38,044 nucleotides of DNA, taken from Gammaproteobacteria bacterium. Its GTDB lineage: Bacteria > Pseudomonadota > Gammaproteobacteria > Legionellales > Legionellaceae. The first letter of the stretch is position 1. Every line of letters starts with the position of its first letter. Shown in pieces: positions 18,205 to 26,707 of this stretch. Position numbers and translations under genes: made by a program. The notes beneath the pieces were generated by a model. It had not been told where the DNA came from. It did not search any database and saw only the letters and a program-made list of their open reading frames with translations. The stretch spans positions 1 through 38,044 of the forward strand of contig JAUICE010000014.1 in assembly GCA_030428185.1 (NCBI GenBank), given 5' to 3'.

Positions 18205-18528
18205 ATGAGTGAAGTGTTACAAACAACTGATGCAAACTTTAAAACTGACGTGTTAGAGTCAAACCTTCCTGTCCTCGTCGATTTTTGGGCTGAATGGTGT
18301 GGCCCTTGTAAAGCGCTTACACCTGTCTTAGAAGAAACTGCAAAAGACTTTGCTGATAAAATCAAAATTGTTAAGGTCAACATTGATGAAAATCCAGAAA
18401 CACCATCTCAATACGGTGTGATGAGTATTCCAACAATGATCCTGTTCAAAAACGGCAATGTTGAAGCAACAAAAGTCGGCTTGTTATCAAAATCACAGCT
18501 TGCTGCATTTATAGAATCAAATATTTAA
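18205..18528 (+). CDS. trxA: Thioredoxin 1
   Basis: Cytosolic disulfide reductase. The active site WCGPC is at residues 31-35, the cis-proline loop is SIPTMILF (about 74-81), and the length of 107 is typical. Strong ribosome binding site. In many gammaproteobacteria trxA is directly followed by rho; here rho lies about 2.95 kb further on, with two minus-strand genes between. Confidence 0.96.
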   Translation: MSEVLQTTDANFKTDVLESNLPVLVDFWAEWCGPCKALTPVLEETAKDFADKIKIVKVNIDENPETPSQYGVMSIPTMILFKNGNVEATKVGLLSKSQLAAFIESNI

Positions 18529-18549
18529 TAATACTTATATTTATAAGCT

Positions 18550-18604
18550 AAAGTGCCTCCTATAGTAGAGACCTAAATATTGAAAACTGCTAGGTTGGCA
18601 CTTT
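18550..18604. terminator. Imperfect hairpin after trxA
   Basis: AAAGTGCC (18550-18557) pairs with GGCACTTT (18597-18604), with a further partial match inside (CCTA/TAGG). The loop is long and no T-run follows directly, so it is only a possible terminator for trxA and for the opposing gene remnant. Confidence 0.35.
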
Positions 18605-18641
18605 CTACACTCTTGTCCTTTAACTCAGCTTTTACCTATTA

Positions 18642-19253
18642 CTAAGGCTTGCCTTTCTTATGTTGATACATCAAACTATCGGCCCTAAATAACATTGTTT
18701 CCATGTTATCATCTTGTTTATTATAAATTGCATAGCCAATACTAATATCATAATCTATCGGTGAAACCACACTAATATAATGTTCCGTTCCTTTTTGTAT
18801 CGGACCAAGCATTCTAATGCGACTAATATCAAACTGCTTTGGCAGTAACCCATTAACTTTAGTTCCAACTCGAGTCACTAATTTTCCTTGACTATCAAAG
18901 CGAGAAATACTGACCAATTTATTACTGCTTCCAAGCGCAGCTTTAAGAATTTCGGCTAGAAAAAGCTCTGTTTCTTGTCTACTATCGGGTTTATTTATCC
19001 ATGACTCTAGTAGCATTTTTGCCTGAGTTCGGCTCGAGATTTGACTCGCAATATCTATAGTTCGTGAAAAAAACTCATTGAGAATACCCGCAGAAGAATC
19101 TCTAGCAAATTTTAAATCACGTTTTTCAATTTCACGAAGATCACGATAAAAAGGTGTTATGCTCACAATAGAAACTGTGACGACACTAATAAGAATAGCA
19201 ACAATCGCATAAAGTTGTATTGATTTTTGCAATACTGTGCTATTTTGGCTCAT
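18642..19253 (-). pseudogene. Remnant of a membrane-bound diguanylate cyclase, GGDEF core deleted
   Basis: The N-terminal part has one membrane span (about 13-35 from ATG 19253) and a periplasmic sensor-like region (RDLREIEKRDLKFARDSSAG, then ISRFDSQGKLVTRVG). The last 36 residues, ISIGYAIYNKQDDNMETMLF to MYQHKKGKP, are the end of a GGDEF domain (usual form: SIGIA...D.E.LL..AD..MY..K..G). Everything between, including a second membrane span and the GGDEF active-site loop, is missing, and the two parts join in frame near 18747-18756. The product cannot make c-di-GMP. An in-frame TTG at 19274 would add seven residues. The frame stays open, so a short membrane protein could still be made. Confidence 0.75.
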
Positions 19254-19390
19254 TTTTGCAAGCTTATTTTTCAATGTGTAGTCGTTAATGATAGATATTA
19301 TTGTAAATTAAGCAATATTAACTTTGATAACTATTGAGTCTACTGGAACAAATATACCCTTTCACATTACATCCTCCTTAAAGAAACAAG

Positions 19391-21265
19391 CTAATTTTTT
19401 TGTAAGCCTTCAAGTATATCCCATCGAGTAAAAAGCTCGTCTAACTCTGCCTCCATTGCTTTAGCTCTCGAGGCTAACGCTTGATATTTTTGCTCGTTAC
19501 CAACCTCATATATCGAAGAGTCAGCAAGCATATCATGAGCTTTTTCAAGCTCTACTTCTAATGCTTCTATTTGTTTTGGAAGACGCTTTAACTCCCGTTT
19601 TTCTTCCGGTGTGAGTACAGCTTTTTTCGCTATTTTTTTCTTTTGAGTTATAACTATTTTACTCTCTGATGATTTTTTTTCAGTATGTAATAAAGTGTCT
19701 GTATAGCCTCCAACATGCTCACCAAAGCAGCCATTACCTTCATAATGCCAAATACTCCCACAAACATTATCTAGAAAAACTCTATCATGGCTAACAATAA
19801 TTACCGTACCCGGAAAATCGACCATAAATGCTTCTAACATCTCCAGCGACTCAATATCTAAATCATTTGTAGGCTCATCAAAAATAAAAATATTTGCATT
19901 ACGTGTAAAAAGCCGAGCTAAAAACAAGCGATTTTTCTCTCCTCCTGATAAGTATTTAACGGGTGAGCGACACCTATCAGGTGAAAACAAGAACTCTCCT
20001 AAAAAGCTGATGATATGTTTTTCCACACCAAAAACATTGACTGTTTGACTTCCCTCTGCAACAACATCCATAACCGTTTTTTCTTCATCAATCGCCTCCC
20101 TGAGCTGATCAAAGTAGGCTATCTGTAAGTTTGTTCCGCGTTTAATCTGACCACTTGTAGGCTTTAGGTTCTCTAACAACAAATTAAGTAGCGTCGACTT
20201 ACCACAACCATTTGGCCCAACAATACCAATTTTATCACCGCGAAGCACAGTGGCTGAAAACTCTTGAATAATAGGCTTATTATCTATTTGATATGAAATA
20301 GCTTTGGCTTCGAAAACTATTTTTCCAGAATGTGCAACGTCCCCTGAACTTAAAGACAGCGTCCCTTTAAGCGCTCTTCTTTTTCCTCTAGCTTCGCGCA
20401 TTGCTTTTAACGCTCTCACACGCCCTTCGTTTCGCGTGCGCCGTGCCTTGATACCTTGTCGTATCCATACCTCTTCTTCTGAAAGTCTTTTGTCGAAACG
20501 GGCCTGCTCTTTTTCAATAGCATTAAGCTGTAACTCTTTTTGTTTTAAATAAAAATCGTAGTCACCGTTAAAAGTCGTCAATTTCCCTCTATCAATATCA
20601 ATTATTTGCTTAGCAACTTTTTTTAAAAACGCTCTATCATGTGAAACGATAATAAAAGCGCCCTTAAACGATTGTAATAGCTCTTCTAACCACTGTATCG
20701 CCTCAATGTCTAAGTGGTTAGTTGGCTCATCAAGCAATAGAATATCAGGCTTTGCAAGCAAGCACTGTGCAAGCAATACTCTTCGGCGCATTCCACCCGA
20801 TAAAGACTTCATACGCTTATCACCAGGAAGCGACATTTTACTTATCATTGCATTTACATTGGTTAGCGCATCCCAAGCATGCGCTCCATCAATATGATCA
20901 TGTAAACTTTGAAGCTTTGTAACTTCTTTATCATTTAAGTTTTGCTTTGTACTTAGCTGTTGATAGTTGTTTAAAATACTATGTATATCACCTAACCCTT
21001 CTGCAACGACTGAAAACACATAAGCCTCATCACTAACTGGGACCTCTTGACTTAATCGACGAATAGTAACACCAGAAGCCATTTGTAGTATGCCACTTTC
21101 AGGCTTGACGTCCCCATTAAGTAATTTCAAAAAACTCGATTTTCCCTCTCCATTTCTACCAACTAAACCTATATGCTGTCCTTTTTGAATAACAAACGAG
21201 GCATTATCTAATAACGCTCCATGCCCAAAATCTAAGTGAAGATTACTACCACGAATGAGCGCCAT
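19391..21265 (-). CDS. uup: ABC-F ATPase Uup
   Basis: A cytosolic ABC-F protein with two ATPase domains and no membrane part, acting on ribosomes. First domain: Walker A GRNGEGKSS (36-44), signature LSGGMRRRVLLAQ, Walker B LLLDEPTNHLD. Second: GPNGCGKST, LSGGEKNRLFLARLF, FIFDEPTNDLD. The Arg/Lys-rich linker RRTRNEGRVRALKAM lies between them. The C-terminal 90 residues form a charged coiled coil (KRELKRLPKQIEALEVELEK), which is the Uup hallmark. 624 residues is normal. It stands on the minus strand, divergent from rho, and with the cyclase remnant breaks the usual trxA-rho neighbourhood. Confidence 0.92.
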   Translation of the reverse strand: MALIRGSNLHLDFGHGALLDNASFVIQKGQHIGLVGRNGEGKSSFLKLLNGDVKPESGILQMASGVTIRRLSQEVPVSDEAYVFSVVAEGLGDIHSILNNYQQLSTKQNLNDKEVTKLQSLHDHIDGAHAWDALTNVNAMISKMSLPGDKRMKSLSGGMRRRVLLAQCLLAKPDILLLDEPTNHLDIEAIQWLEELLQSFKGAFIIVSHDRAFLKKVAKQIIDIDRGKLTTFNGDYDFYLKQKELQLNAIEKEQARFDKRLSEEEVWIRQGIKARRTRNEGRVRALKAMREARGKRRALKGTLSLSSGDVAHSGKIVFEAKAISYQIDNKPIIQEFSATVLRGDKIGIVGPNGCGKSTLLNLLLENLKPTSGQIKRGTNLQIAYFDQLREAIDEEKTVMDVVAEGSQTVNVFGVEKHIISFLGEFLFSPDRCRSPVKYLSGGEKNRLFLARLFTRNANIFIFDEPTNDLDIESLEMLEAFMVDFPGTVIIVSHDRVFLDNVCGSIWHYEGNGCFGEHVGGYTDTLLHTEKKSSESKIVITQKKKIAKKAVLTPEEKRELKRLPKQIEALEVELEKAHDMLADSSIYEVGNEQKYQALASRAKAMEAELDELFTRWDILEGLQKN

Positions 21266-21480
21266 ACATGCCCCTATCCTTTCATATCATAAAGCCGTCT
21301 TATACCGTAAAAATTACCTAATCAAAAGCCCCACAGAAACTTTGAGTGGTTTTGACATAGCGAAAAGTTATGCTAGTATAGCCATGCAGGGAGATGCGGC
21401 GACCGCTGCGTCCTTACAAATCTTACATATTTTCCTAATGGAACTCATAAACATTTTATCATCAAGCGAGAAATCAAACT

Positions 21481-22743
21481 ATGAATCTAAGTGAAGCTAA
21501 ACAGTTACCTATTGCTGAGCTAGTCAATATTGCCAAAGAACTTGGTATCGAAAACACCGCGCGCATGCGCAAGCAAGATATTATTTTTACTATTTTAAAA
21601 GCCTATGCAAAAAAAGGTGAAGATATTTACGGTAACGGTGTTTTAGAAATACTACCAGATGGGTTTGGCTTCTTACGCTCTGCTGAAGGATCTTATCTTG
21701 CAGGTCCCGATGATATTTATGTTTCTCCAAGCCAAATTAGGCGCTTTGGATTAAGAACTGGTGATACTATATCTGGAAAAATTCGCCCACCAAAAGATAG
21801 TGAGCGCTACTTTGCTCTCCTCAAGCTCGATGAAATTAATTTTGATAGTCCAGAGAGTGCAAAAAATAAGATTCTTTTTGAAAATCTTACGCCTCTATTT
21901 GCAGATGAACGCTTGCGCATGGAGCAAGGTAATGGATCTACAGAAGATTTAACCTCAAGGCTCATCGATTTATGTGCACCGTTTGGTAAAGGACAACGTG
22001 GCTTAATTGTTTCTCCACCTAAAGCGGGTAAAACGTTAATGATGCAGAATCTTGCGCAATCGATTGAGAAAAATTATCCAGAGTGCCATGTTATGGTTTT
22101 ACTCATCGACGAGCGTCCAGAAGAGGTCACCGAAATGCAACGTTCAGTGAGCGGTGAAGTGATTGCTTCAACCTTTGATGAGCCAGCACAACGTCATGTG
22201 CAAGTTGCTGAGATGGTTATTGAGAAAGCCAAGCGCTTGGTTGAGCATAAAAAAGATGTTGTCATTTTGCTAGACTCTATTACACGTCTCGCGCGTGCTT
22301 ATAATACAGTCGCTCCTGCTTCTGGAAAAGTATTAACGGGTGGTGTCGATGCAAATGCATTGCAAAGACCTAAGCGTTTCTTTGGTGCAGCCAGAAATAT
22401 AGAAAATGGTGGTAGTTTAACGATTCTAGCAACAGCTTTAATTGATACCGGCTCAAAAATGGATGAAGTCATTTACGAAGAGTTTAAAGGAACCGGTAAT
22501 ATGGAAATTCACTTAAGCCGTACGATTGCTGAAAAACGAATTTATCCTGCAATCAATATCAATCGCTCTGGTACACGTCGTGAAGACTTGCTCGTATCCC
22601 CTGAAGAGCTACAACGCATGTGGATCCTACGTAAAATTCTTCACAATATGGATGAAACTGCTGCAATTGAGTTTATGCTAACTCGCTTAAAAGATCATAA
22701 AACTAATGACGCCTTCTTTGATGCCATGAAGCGCCAAGAGTAA
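21481..22743 (+). CDS. rho: Transcription termination factor Rho
   Basis: Hexameric RNA-dependent ATPase that ends transcription. 420 residues, start [14 protein letters not shown] as usual. The N-terminal RNA-binding cold-shock-like domain carries DGFGFLRS and [18 protein letters not shown]; the ATPase domain has Walker A SPPKAGKT (about 177-184), [13 protein letters not shown] and, later, the Q/R-loop region [20 protein letters not shown]. The 215-base leader before the ATG has room for autoregulation but shows no element I can name. Confidence 0.97.
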   Translation: MNLSEAKQLPIAELVNIAKELGIENTARMRKQDIIFTILKAYAKKGEDIYGNGVLEILPDGFGFLRSAEGSYLAGPDDIYVSPSQIRRFGLRTGDTISGKIRPPKDSERYFALLKLDEINFDSPESAKNKILFENLTPLFADERLRMEQGNGSTEDLTSRLIDLCAPFGKGQRGLIVSPPKAGKTLMMQNLAQSIEKNYPECHVMVLLIDERPEEVTEMQRSVSGEVIASTFDEPAQRHVQVAEMVIEKAKRLVEHKKDVVILLDSITRLARAYNTVAPASGKVLTGGVDANALQRPKRFFGAARNIENGGSLTILATALIDTGSKMDEVIYEEFKGTGNMEIHLSRTIAEKRIYPAININRSGTRREDLLVSPEELQRMWILRKILHNMDETAAIEFMLTRLKDHKTNDAFFDAMKRQE

Positions 22744-22744
22744 T

Positions 22745-22778
22745 ATGCTTGACTACAGCATCATCACCTCTTTTTTTT
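22745..22778 (+). terminator. Weak terminator after rho
   Basis: A short stem ATGCT / AGCAT (22745-22761) is followed after nine bases by a T8 run (22771-22778). The gap between stem and T-run makes intrinsic termination uncertain. Confidence 0.3.
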
Positions 22779-22913
22779 GAGCGTCGTTTTCTCACATCGG
22801 AAGCGACTCTCATATATCCTAGAAATTGTTCATAATACAGCAAGAATCATCAAGTATTCACTATACTCATACAGATACACTATTCACCTGTTAAACAAAC
22901 GATTATTAGTATA

Positions 22914-23762
22914 ATGGATATCAAACAAAGAATTGATAAGGTTATCAATCACATAGGTCAAAATCTGGATGCTGAACTATCGGTCAACGATCTCAGTAAA
23001 ATTGCCTGTTTGTCACCTTTTCACTTTCATCGCTTGTTTAGCATACATGTTGGACTTTCACTGTATCAGTATATCAAGTGGCTTCGGCTAAAACGTGCAG
23101 CAAGCCAGTTGGTTATTGAGGGTGATAAAACTATTTTAACGATTGCTATTGATGCTGGTTTTGAGTCTCATGAAGCTTTTTCACGAGCTTTTAAAAAATA
23201 CTGTGGTCTTTCACCACAAGATTTTAGGACTAAAAAAAGCTTAGCTTTATTTAGAAAACCTCGACATCAATATAAACGACATATTGAGGTGAATATGAAA
23301 ATTGAAATTATAAATAAATCTGAAATCAGGCTTGCTATAATAGAGCATCGAGGTGATCCAAACCGAATGGCAGAAAGTCTTAATCAATTAATTGATTGGG
23401 CAAAAGAGCAGCCTATTGATTTGAAGCCTAAAAATAAAGAAGCCTTTGGCTTTGGATACGATGATCCACTGCAAACAAAACCGGAAGAGTTTCGTTTTGA
23501 CTTGGGATTAGCCGTGCCCAAACACTATAAGCTAATTGGTAAGGTTATAGAAAAGCATATTCCTAGCGGTCGCTATGCCATTGCGACTCATTTTGGCGCT
23601 CACGATAATCTCGGTGATACAGTATATGCAATGTATCGTGATTGGTTACCCAAATCAGGAGAAGAGTTAGGCGAGTTGCCCATTATCTTTAACTACCATA
23701 ACTTTGACTATGAGGTTCCAGAAAGTGAACTAATAACCGAGTGCTGGCTACAACTAAAATAG
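22914..23762 (+). CDS. AraC-family regulator with GyrI-like effector domain
   Basis: A transcription regulator with two helix-turn-helix motifs in the first 105 residues (LSVNDLSKIACLSPFHFHRL and ILTIAIDAGFESHEAFSRAF, ending GLSPQDFR), then a GyrI/Rob-type small-molecule-binding domain (about 125-282, MKIEIINKSEIRLAIIEHRG at its start). The order DNA-binding first, ligand domain second is that of Rob-like and SbmC-fused AraC proteins, which often respond to hydrophobic or toxic compounds. A strong hairpin follows, so it is probably a single gene. Confidence 0.9.
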   Translation: MDIKQRIDKVINHIGQNLDAELSVNDLSKIACLSPFHFHRLFSIHVGLSLYQYIKWLRLKRAASQLVIEGDKTILTIAIDAGFESHEAFSRAFKKYCGLSPQDFRTKKSLALFRKPRHQYKRHIEVNMKIEIINKSEIRLAIIEHRGDPNRMAESLNQLIDWAKEQPIDLKPKNKEAFGFGYDDPLQTKPEEFRFDLGLAVPKHYKLIGKVIEKHIPSGRYAIATHFGAHDNLGDTVYAMYRDWLPKSGEELGELPIIFNYHNFDYEVPESELITECWLQLK

Positions 23763-23772
23763 TCAACAATTG

Positions 23773-23812
23773 TCATCATCTCATGACTATCAAGTTAAGC
23801 ATGAGATGATGA
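23773..23812 (+). terminator. Terminator hairpin after the AraC-type gene
   Basis: Perfect 13-bp stem TCATCATCTCATG / CATGAGATGATGA with a 14-base loop, starting 10 bases after the stop and followed by TTTCATTATT. The longest perfect inverted repeat I found in the window; the downstream T-content is modest. Confidence 0.7.
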
Positions 23813-23916
23813 TTTCATTATTAAAAAATATCGTATTGCTATGTGCTCAATCTTTGCACTAAAATTTTTGGTAACACTAAGTTTTACCTTATCAAGATGA
23901 GTAAGAGGTAACAAAC

Positions 23917-23946
23917 ATGGTACATATGTTGCTTCACATTATATAA
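23917..23946 (+). other. Nine-codon ORF with good RBS before the 2TM gene
   Basis: AGAGGT lies 7 bases before an ATG that opens a nine-codon frame (MVHMLLHII) and stops 8 bases before the 2TM gene start, which itself has no clear ribosome binding site. It could be a coupling leader; chance is also possible. Confidence 0.25.
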
Positions 23947-23954
23947 AACTCCAA

Positions 23955-24272
23955 ATGTACTTTACTATGCCTATAAATGAAGAGGAAGTTACTAGAAAAC
24001 TTAAAGTTCAGGTAAGAAAATTACGTTCTTTTTATAGCAATGTCGTTCTTTTTGTTTTTTCCATATTTGCCTATTTAATTTACAGCTTCTGGCCATTTGC
24101 ACAAACGTCTTGGTTTTTTTGGATTATTCTCCTCTGGGGAATCATGCTTATACTTAGAGGTATTTCCTTAACCAGTGGGATTTGGATCTACTCAAAAGAC
24201 TGGGAAGAACGAAAATATCAACAATTATACAATCGCTATTTAAATAAGGACCAATCGACAAAAAATGATTAG
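23955..24272 (+). CDS. Small protein with 2TM domain
   Basis: 105 residues: a charged N-terminal helix (NEEEVTRKLKVQVRKLRSFY), two membrane spans (about 29-47 and 52-70) and a charged C-terminal helix with DWEERKYQQLYNRYL. This matches the small 2TM domain found alone or fused to sensor kinases and DNA-binding domains; the function is not known. A second ATG four codons in (MPINEEE) is an equally good start. It precedes the TauE/SafE gene by 48 bases and probably belongs to the same operon. Confidence 0.75.
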   Translation: MYFTMPINEEEVTRKLKVQVRKLRSFYSNVVLFVFSIFAYLIYSFWPFAQTSWFFWIILLWGIMLILRGISLTSGIWIYSKDWEERKYQQLYNRYLNKDQSTKND

Positions 24273-24320
24273 CATATTTGATCTGAAAAACTTAGTTAAT
24301 ACAATAAGGTAGGATAGGTG

Positions 24321-25082
24321 ATGATTATTTGGTTTTTCTGTTTTGGCATAATAGCGGGCTACCTTTCTGGCTTTTTAGGAATAGGTGCTGGGGTTGTATT
24401 AATGCCTATTTTTATCCTTCTTGGAATTCCTTATAAAATAGCAGTTGAGGCAAGTTTAATTGCCGTATTTTTATCCTCACTTACAGGGACAATTCAGTAC
24501 GCTAGAACATCACATATAGACTGGACCCCTTGCCTTGTAGCATCAGTCCCAGGAATTATATTTGCAGTTTTAGGCAACGTTTATCTCATTCATCTGCTTC
24601 CTGAAAGAGTATTGCAACTAATATACACCAGCATTATGTTTATCAATATTGACTTAATACGTATTAATGCTAGTCATAAACTACAATCTGTAGTTATCAC
24701 AAAAAAACACCATAAACAACACTTTATGCAATATATATTGATAGGAGTTTCTTCAGGATTAATGGCTAGTTTACTAGGTATTGGTGGAGGTTTACTCATC
24801 GTTTCTTTCATGGCTGTCTGGGCTGACTTTGGTATCAAGCAGTCCGTCAAAACTTCGGCAGTGATTATGACAGTTACAAGCTTGTCAACTTTAATAGCTA
24901 GCTCTTTTAATGATCCCCTACCTTATCAGATAGGGGGGCCTGCTGCTATTGGTGCTATTTTAGGTGGTTTTTTGGGATGTATTGCATTGCAGTATGTAAA
25001 ACCTCGTACGATAACAAAATCAAACTATCTTATTTCATTTTTACTTGGGTTAACTATGCTAATAGAGCTAATAATTAATTAA
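24321..25082 (+). CDS. TauE/SafE (TSUP) family permease
   Basis: A membrane protein of about eight spans from the TSUP family, members of which are linked to export of sulfite, sulfoacetate or other sulfur-containing anions. The two-fold repeat is visible: GYLSGFLGIGAGVVLMPIF (13-31) and GLMASLLGIGGGLLIVSFM (about 146-164), each with the glycine-rich signature. ATG 24321 follows AAGGTAGGA; a GTG just before it is possible. Its stop overlaps the start of the HflK-like gene by one base (TAATG), so the products are probably made together. Substrate unknown. Confidence 0.87.
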   Translation: MIIWFFCFGIIAGYLSGFLGIGAGVVLMPIFILLGIPYKIAVEASLIAVFLSSLTGTIQYARTSHIDWTPCLVASVPGIIFAVLGNVYLIHLLPERVLQLIYTSIMFINIDLIRINASHKLQSVVITKKHHKQHFMQYILIGVSSGLMASLLGIGGGLLIVSFMAVWADFGIKQSVKTSAVIMTVTSLSTLIASSFNDPLPYQIGGPAAIGAILGGFLGCIALQYVKPRTITKSNYLISFLLGLTMLIELIIN

Positions 25083-26707
25083 TGAGCAAAAATACAGTGA
25101 ACATTTTATCTTACTTAACAGCACTAACATGTAAATTTATAAAGGGATTATATTACTCACTGCTAGCACTAATACGTTTAATAAAACAAGTTTTTCGTTA
25201 CATATACGATGCAAGTGATATTTTTGTTCAGACAATGATTCATTATTTAAGAACAGCCATCAATAGATACAAAAATAAACAAGAAAAAAATAGAGCTATT
25301 CACTTAACTAAATACATTTTAACCTTAAGCCTTATTAGTGTTATTTTAATCATAATCGTCGTCGATTGCTTCTTTGTAGTCTCCATAGGACAAGAAGCTA
25401 TTGTACTAAGATTGGGGAAATCTAATCGAGTACTAGGTCCGGGATTAGGATTTCATTTTCCACTAATAGAACGATATTACATTGTTGAATCAGAATTAAT
25501 TCGAGAAGAACAATTTGGATTTCGACAAGGACCGAGCGAGCTAACCAAAATACGCCCATCAGTAGCACCACAAGAACATCATATATTAGAAAACTATGAA
25601 AAAAATATTCTTTACACTGAAGAAGACAGCAATAGTTTTTTTTCGTCAAAAGGTGATATTTATAATGAAGTAAAGAAATCACAAAGAATGACCCATGATT
25701 ATTTAAGAAAACATTACGCCCCCCCCAAAATAATGAGTAAAGAAGCAATAGATAAAAGAATTAAAGTTACTGAATCACTATTAAACAAATATCCTAACTC
25801 TAAGAATACCATGGACGGAAAAATTCTTATTCCTAGCGAGCTAAAAATGCTCACTGGCAGCTTAAATATAGTAGAACTACAGTGGACGATACAATATACG
25901 ATTAAGGATGTTAAATCTTATTTATTTAATTCAAGAGACTCTCAAAGAAACTTGAGAGATATTGCTTTAGCCAAAATGAATGAAACGATAGGTAACTATA
26001 CTGTACAACAAATTATTACTAACAAAAGAAACGAAATAGAAAAGAATACGTTACAAAAAGTTCAAAAAATAGTTAGCCAGTATCAATTAGGGATAAACAT
26101 TAATCGAGTTATTATCTTGTTGGCACTTCCAGCTAAGGAAACAATTCCAGCATTTAATGAAGTAAATAAAGCTTCTCAAGAAATGGAAAGACTAGTTTAT
26201 GAAGCTCAAAGAGCATATGAATCTCAAATCCCAGCAATTAAAGGATATGCTGATAAAATTATTTTAGATGCTAAAGCATATGCTAGATATACAATTCAAA
26301 AAGCCTATGGAGAAGCTGAGCGATTCAATCTTATATTACAAGAATATAAAAAAGCCAAACAGGTAACAAAAGACAGGCTATATATAGAAGCGATGGAGTT
26401 TATATATTATAGAACTCCCCACATTGTTGTAGGAAAAGATATAAAAGGTATCGTTCCTGTGCTAATGGGAAAAGCCGTAAATAAGATGCTTAAAAATATT
26501 GTCCCCAACGACAAGATATATTTAAATAAACACCCAAATAACGCTCTTCAAAAAAAATCTTTTCAACCATTAAAACTGGATCAACTCTCACAAGAGCACT
26601 CAAAACGCGAGAAGACACATCAACAGTATAATAATTATTTAGAACAACAAAACTCGTCCATGTCAGCTCAACTTAAAAATGATAATTTTAGGGAGGGTAA
26701 GAAGTAA
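25082..26707 (+). CDS. HflK-like SPFH/band 7 protein with N-terminal extension and large insertion
   Basis: A membrane-anchored SPFH protein resembling HflK, which with HflC forms a cage around the protease FtsH. The anchor is at about 78-98, after a 75-residue basic and hydrophobic extension absent from ordinary HflK. The band 7 start is IGQEAIVLRLGKSNRVLGPG (102-121) and ELKMLTGSLNIVELQWTIQY (253-272) matches the HflK centre. Between them lie about 105 extra, charged residues (about 149-252), which lengthen the protein to 541 against roughly 420. A long helical region (about 360-440) is followed by a Gln/Ser/Asn-rich tail. Overlaps both neighbours by one base. A C8 run lies inside the insertion. 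It is probably a specialised paralogue. Confidence 0.85.
   Translation: MSKNTVNILSYLTALTCKFIKGLYYSLLALIRLIKQVFRYIYDASDIFVQTMIHYLRTAINRYKNKQEKNRAIHLTKYILTLSLISVILIIIVVDCFFVVSIGQEAIVLRLGKSNRVLGPGLGFHFPLIERYYIVESELIREEQFGFRQGPSELTKIRPSVAPQEHHILENYEKNILYTEEDSNSFFSSKGDIYNEVKKSQRMTHDYLRKHYAPPKIMSKEAIDKRIKVTESLLNKYPNSKNTMDGKILIPSELKMLTGSLNIVELQWTIQYTIKDVKSYLFNSRDSQRNLRDIALAKMNETIGNYTVQQIITNKRNEIEKNTLQKVQKIVSQYQLGININRVIILLALPAKETIPAFNEVNKASQEMERLVYEAQRAYESQIPAIKGYADKIILDAKAYARYTIQKAYGEAERFNLILQEYKKAKQVTKDRLYIEAMEFIYYRTPHIVVGKDIKGIVPVLMGKAVNKMLKNIVPNDKIYLNKHPNNALQKKSFQPLKLDQLSQEHSKREKTHQQYNNYLEQQNSSMSAQLKNDNFREGKK
25719..25726 (+). other. C8 homopolymer inside the HflK-like gene
   Basis: Eight consecutive C encode part of Ala-Pro-Pro (213-215). 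In a genome this AT-rich such a tract is unusual, whereas A9 runs are common background. A one-base change would stop translation early and, through the TAATG coupling, affect HflC as well. Confidence 0.5.

Noticed and set aside
21255-21494. 79-codon open frame between uup and rho
   Set aside because: It overlaps both gene ends, has no ribosome binding site and encodes no recognisable sequence; read as the rho leader.
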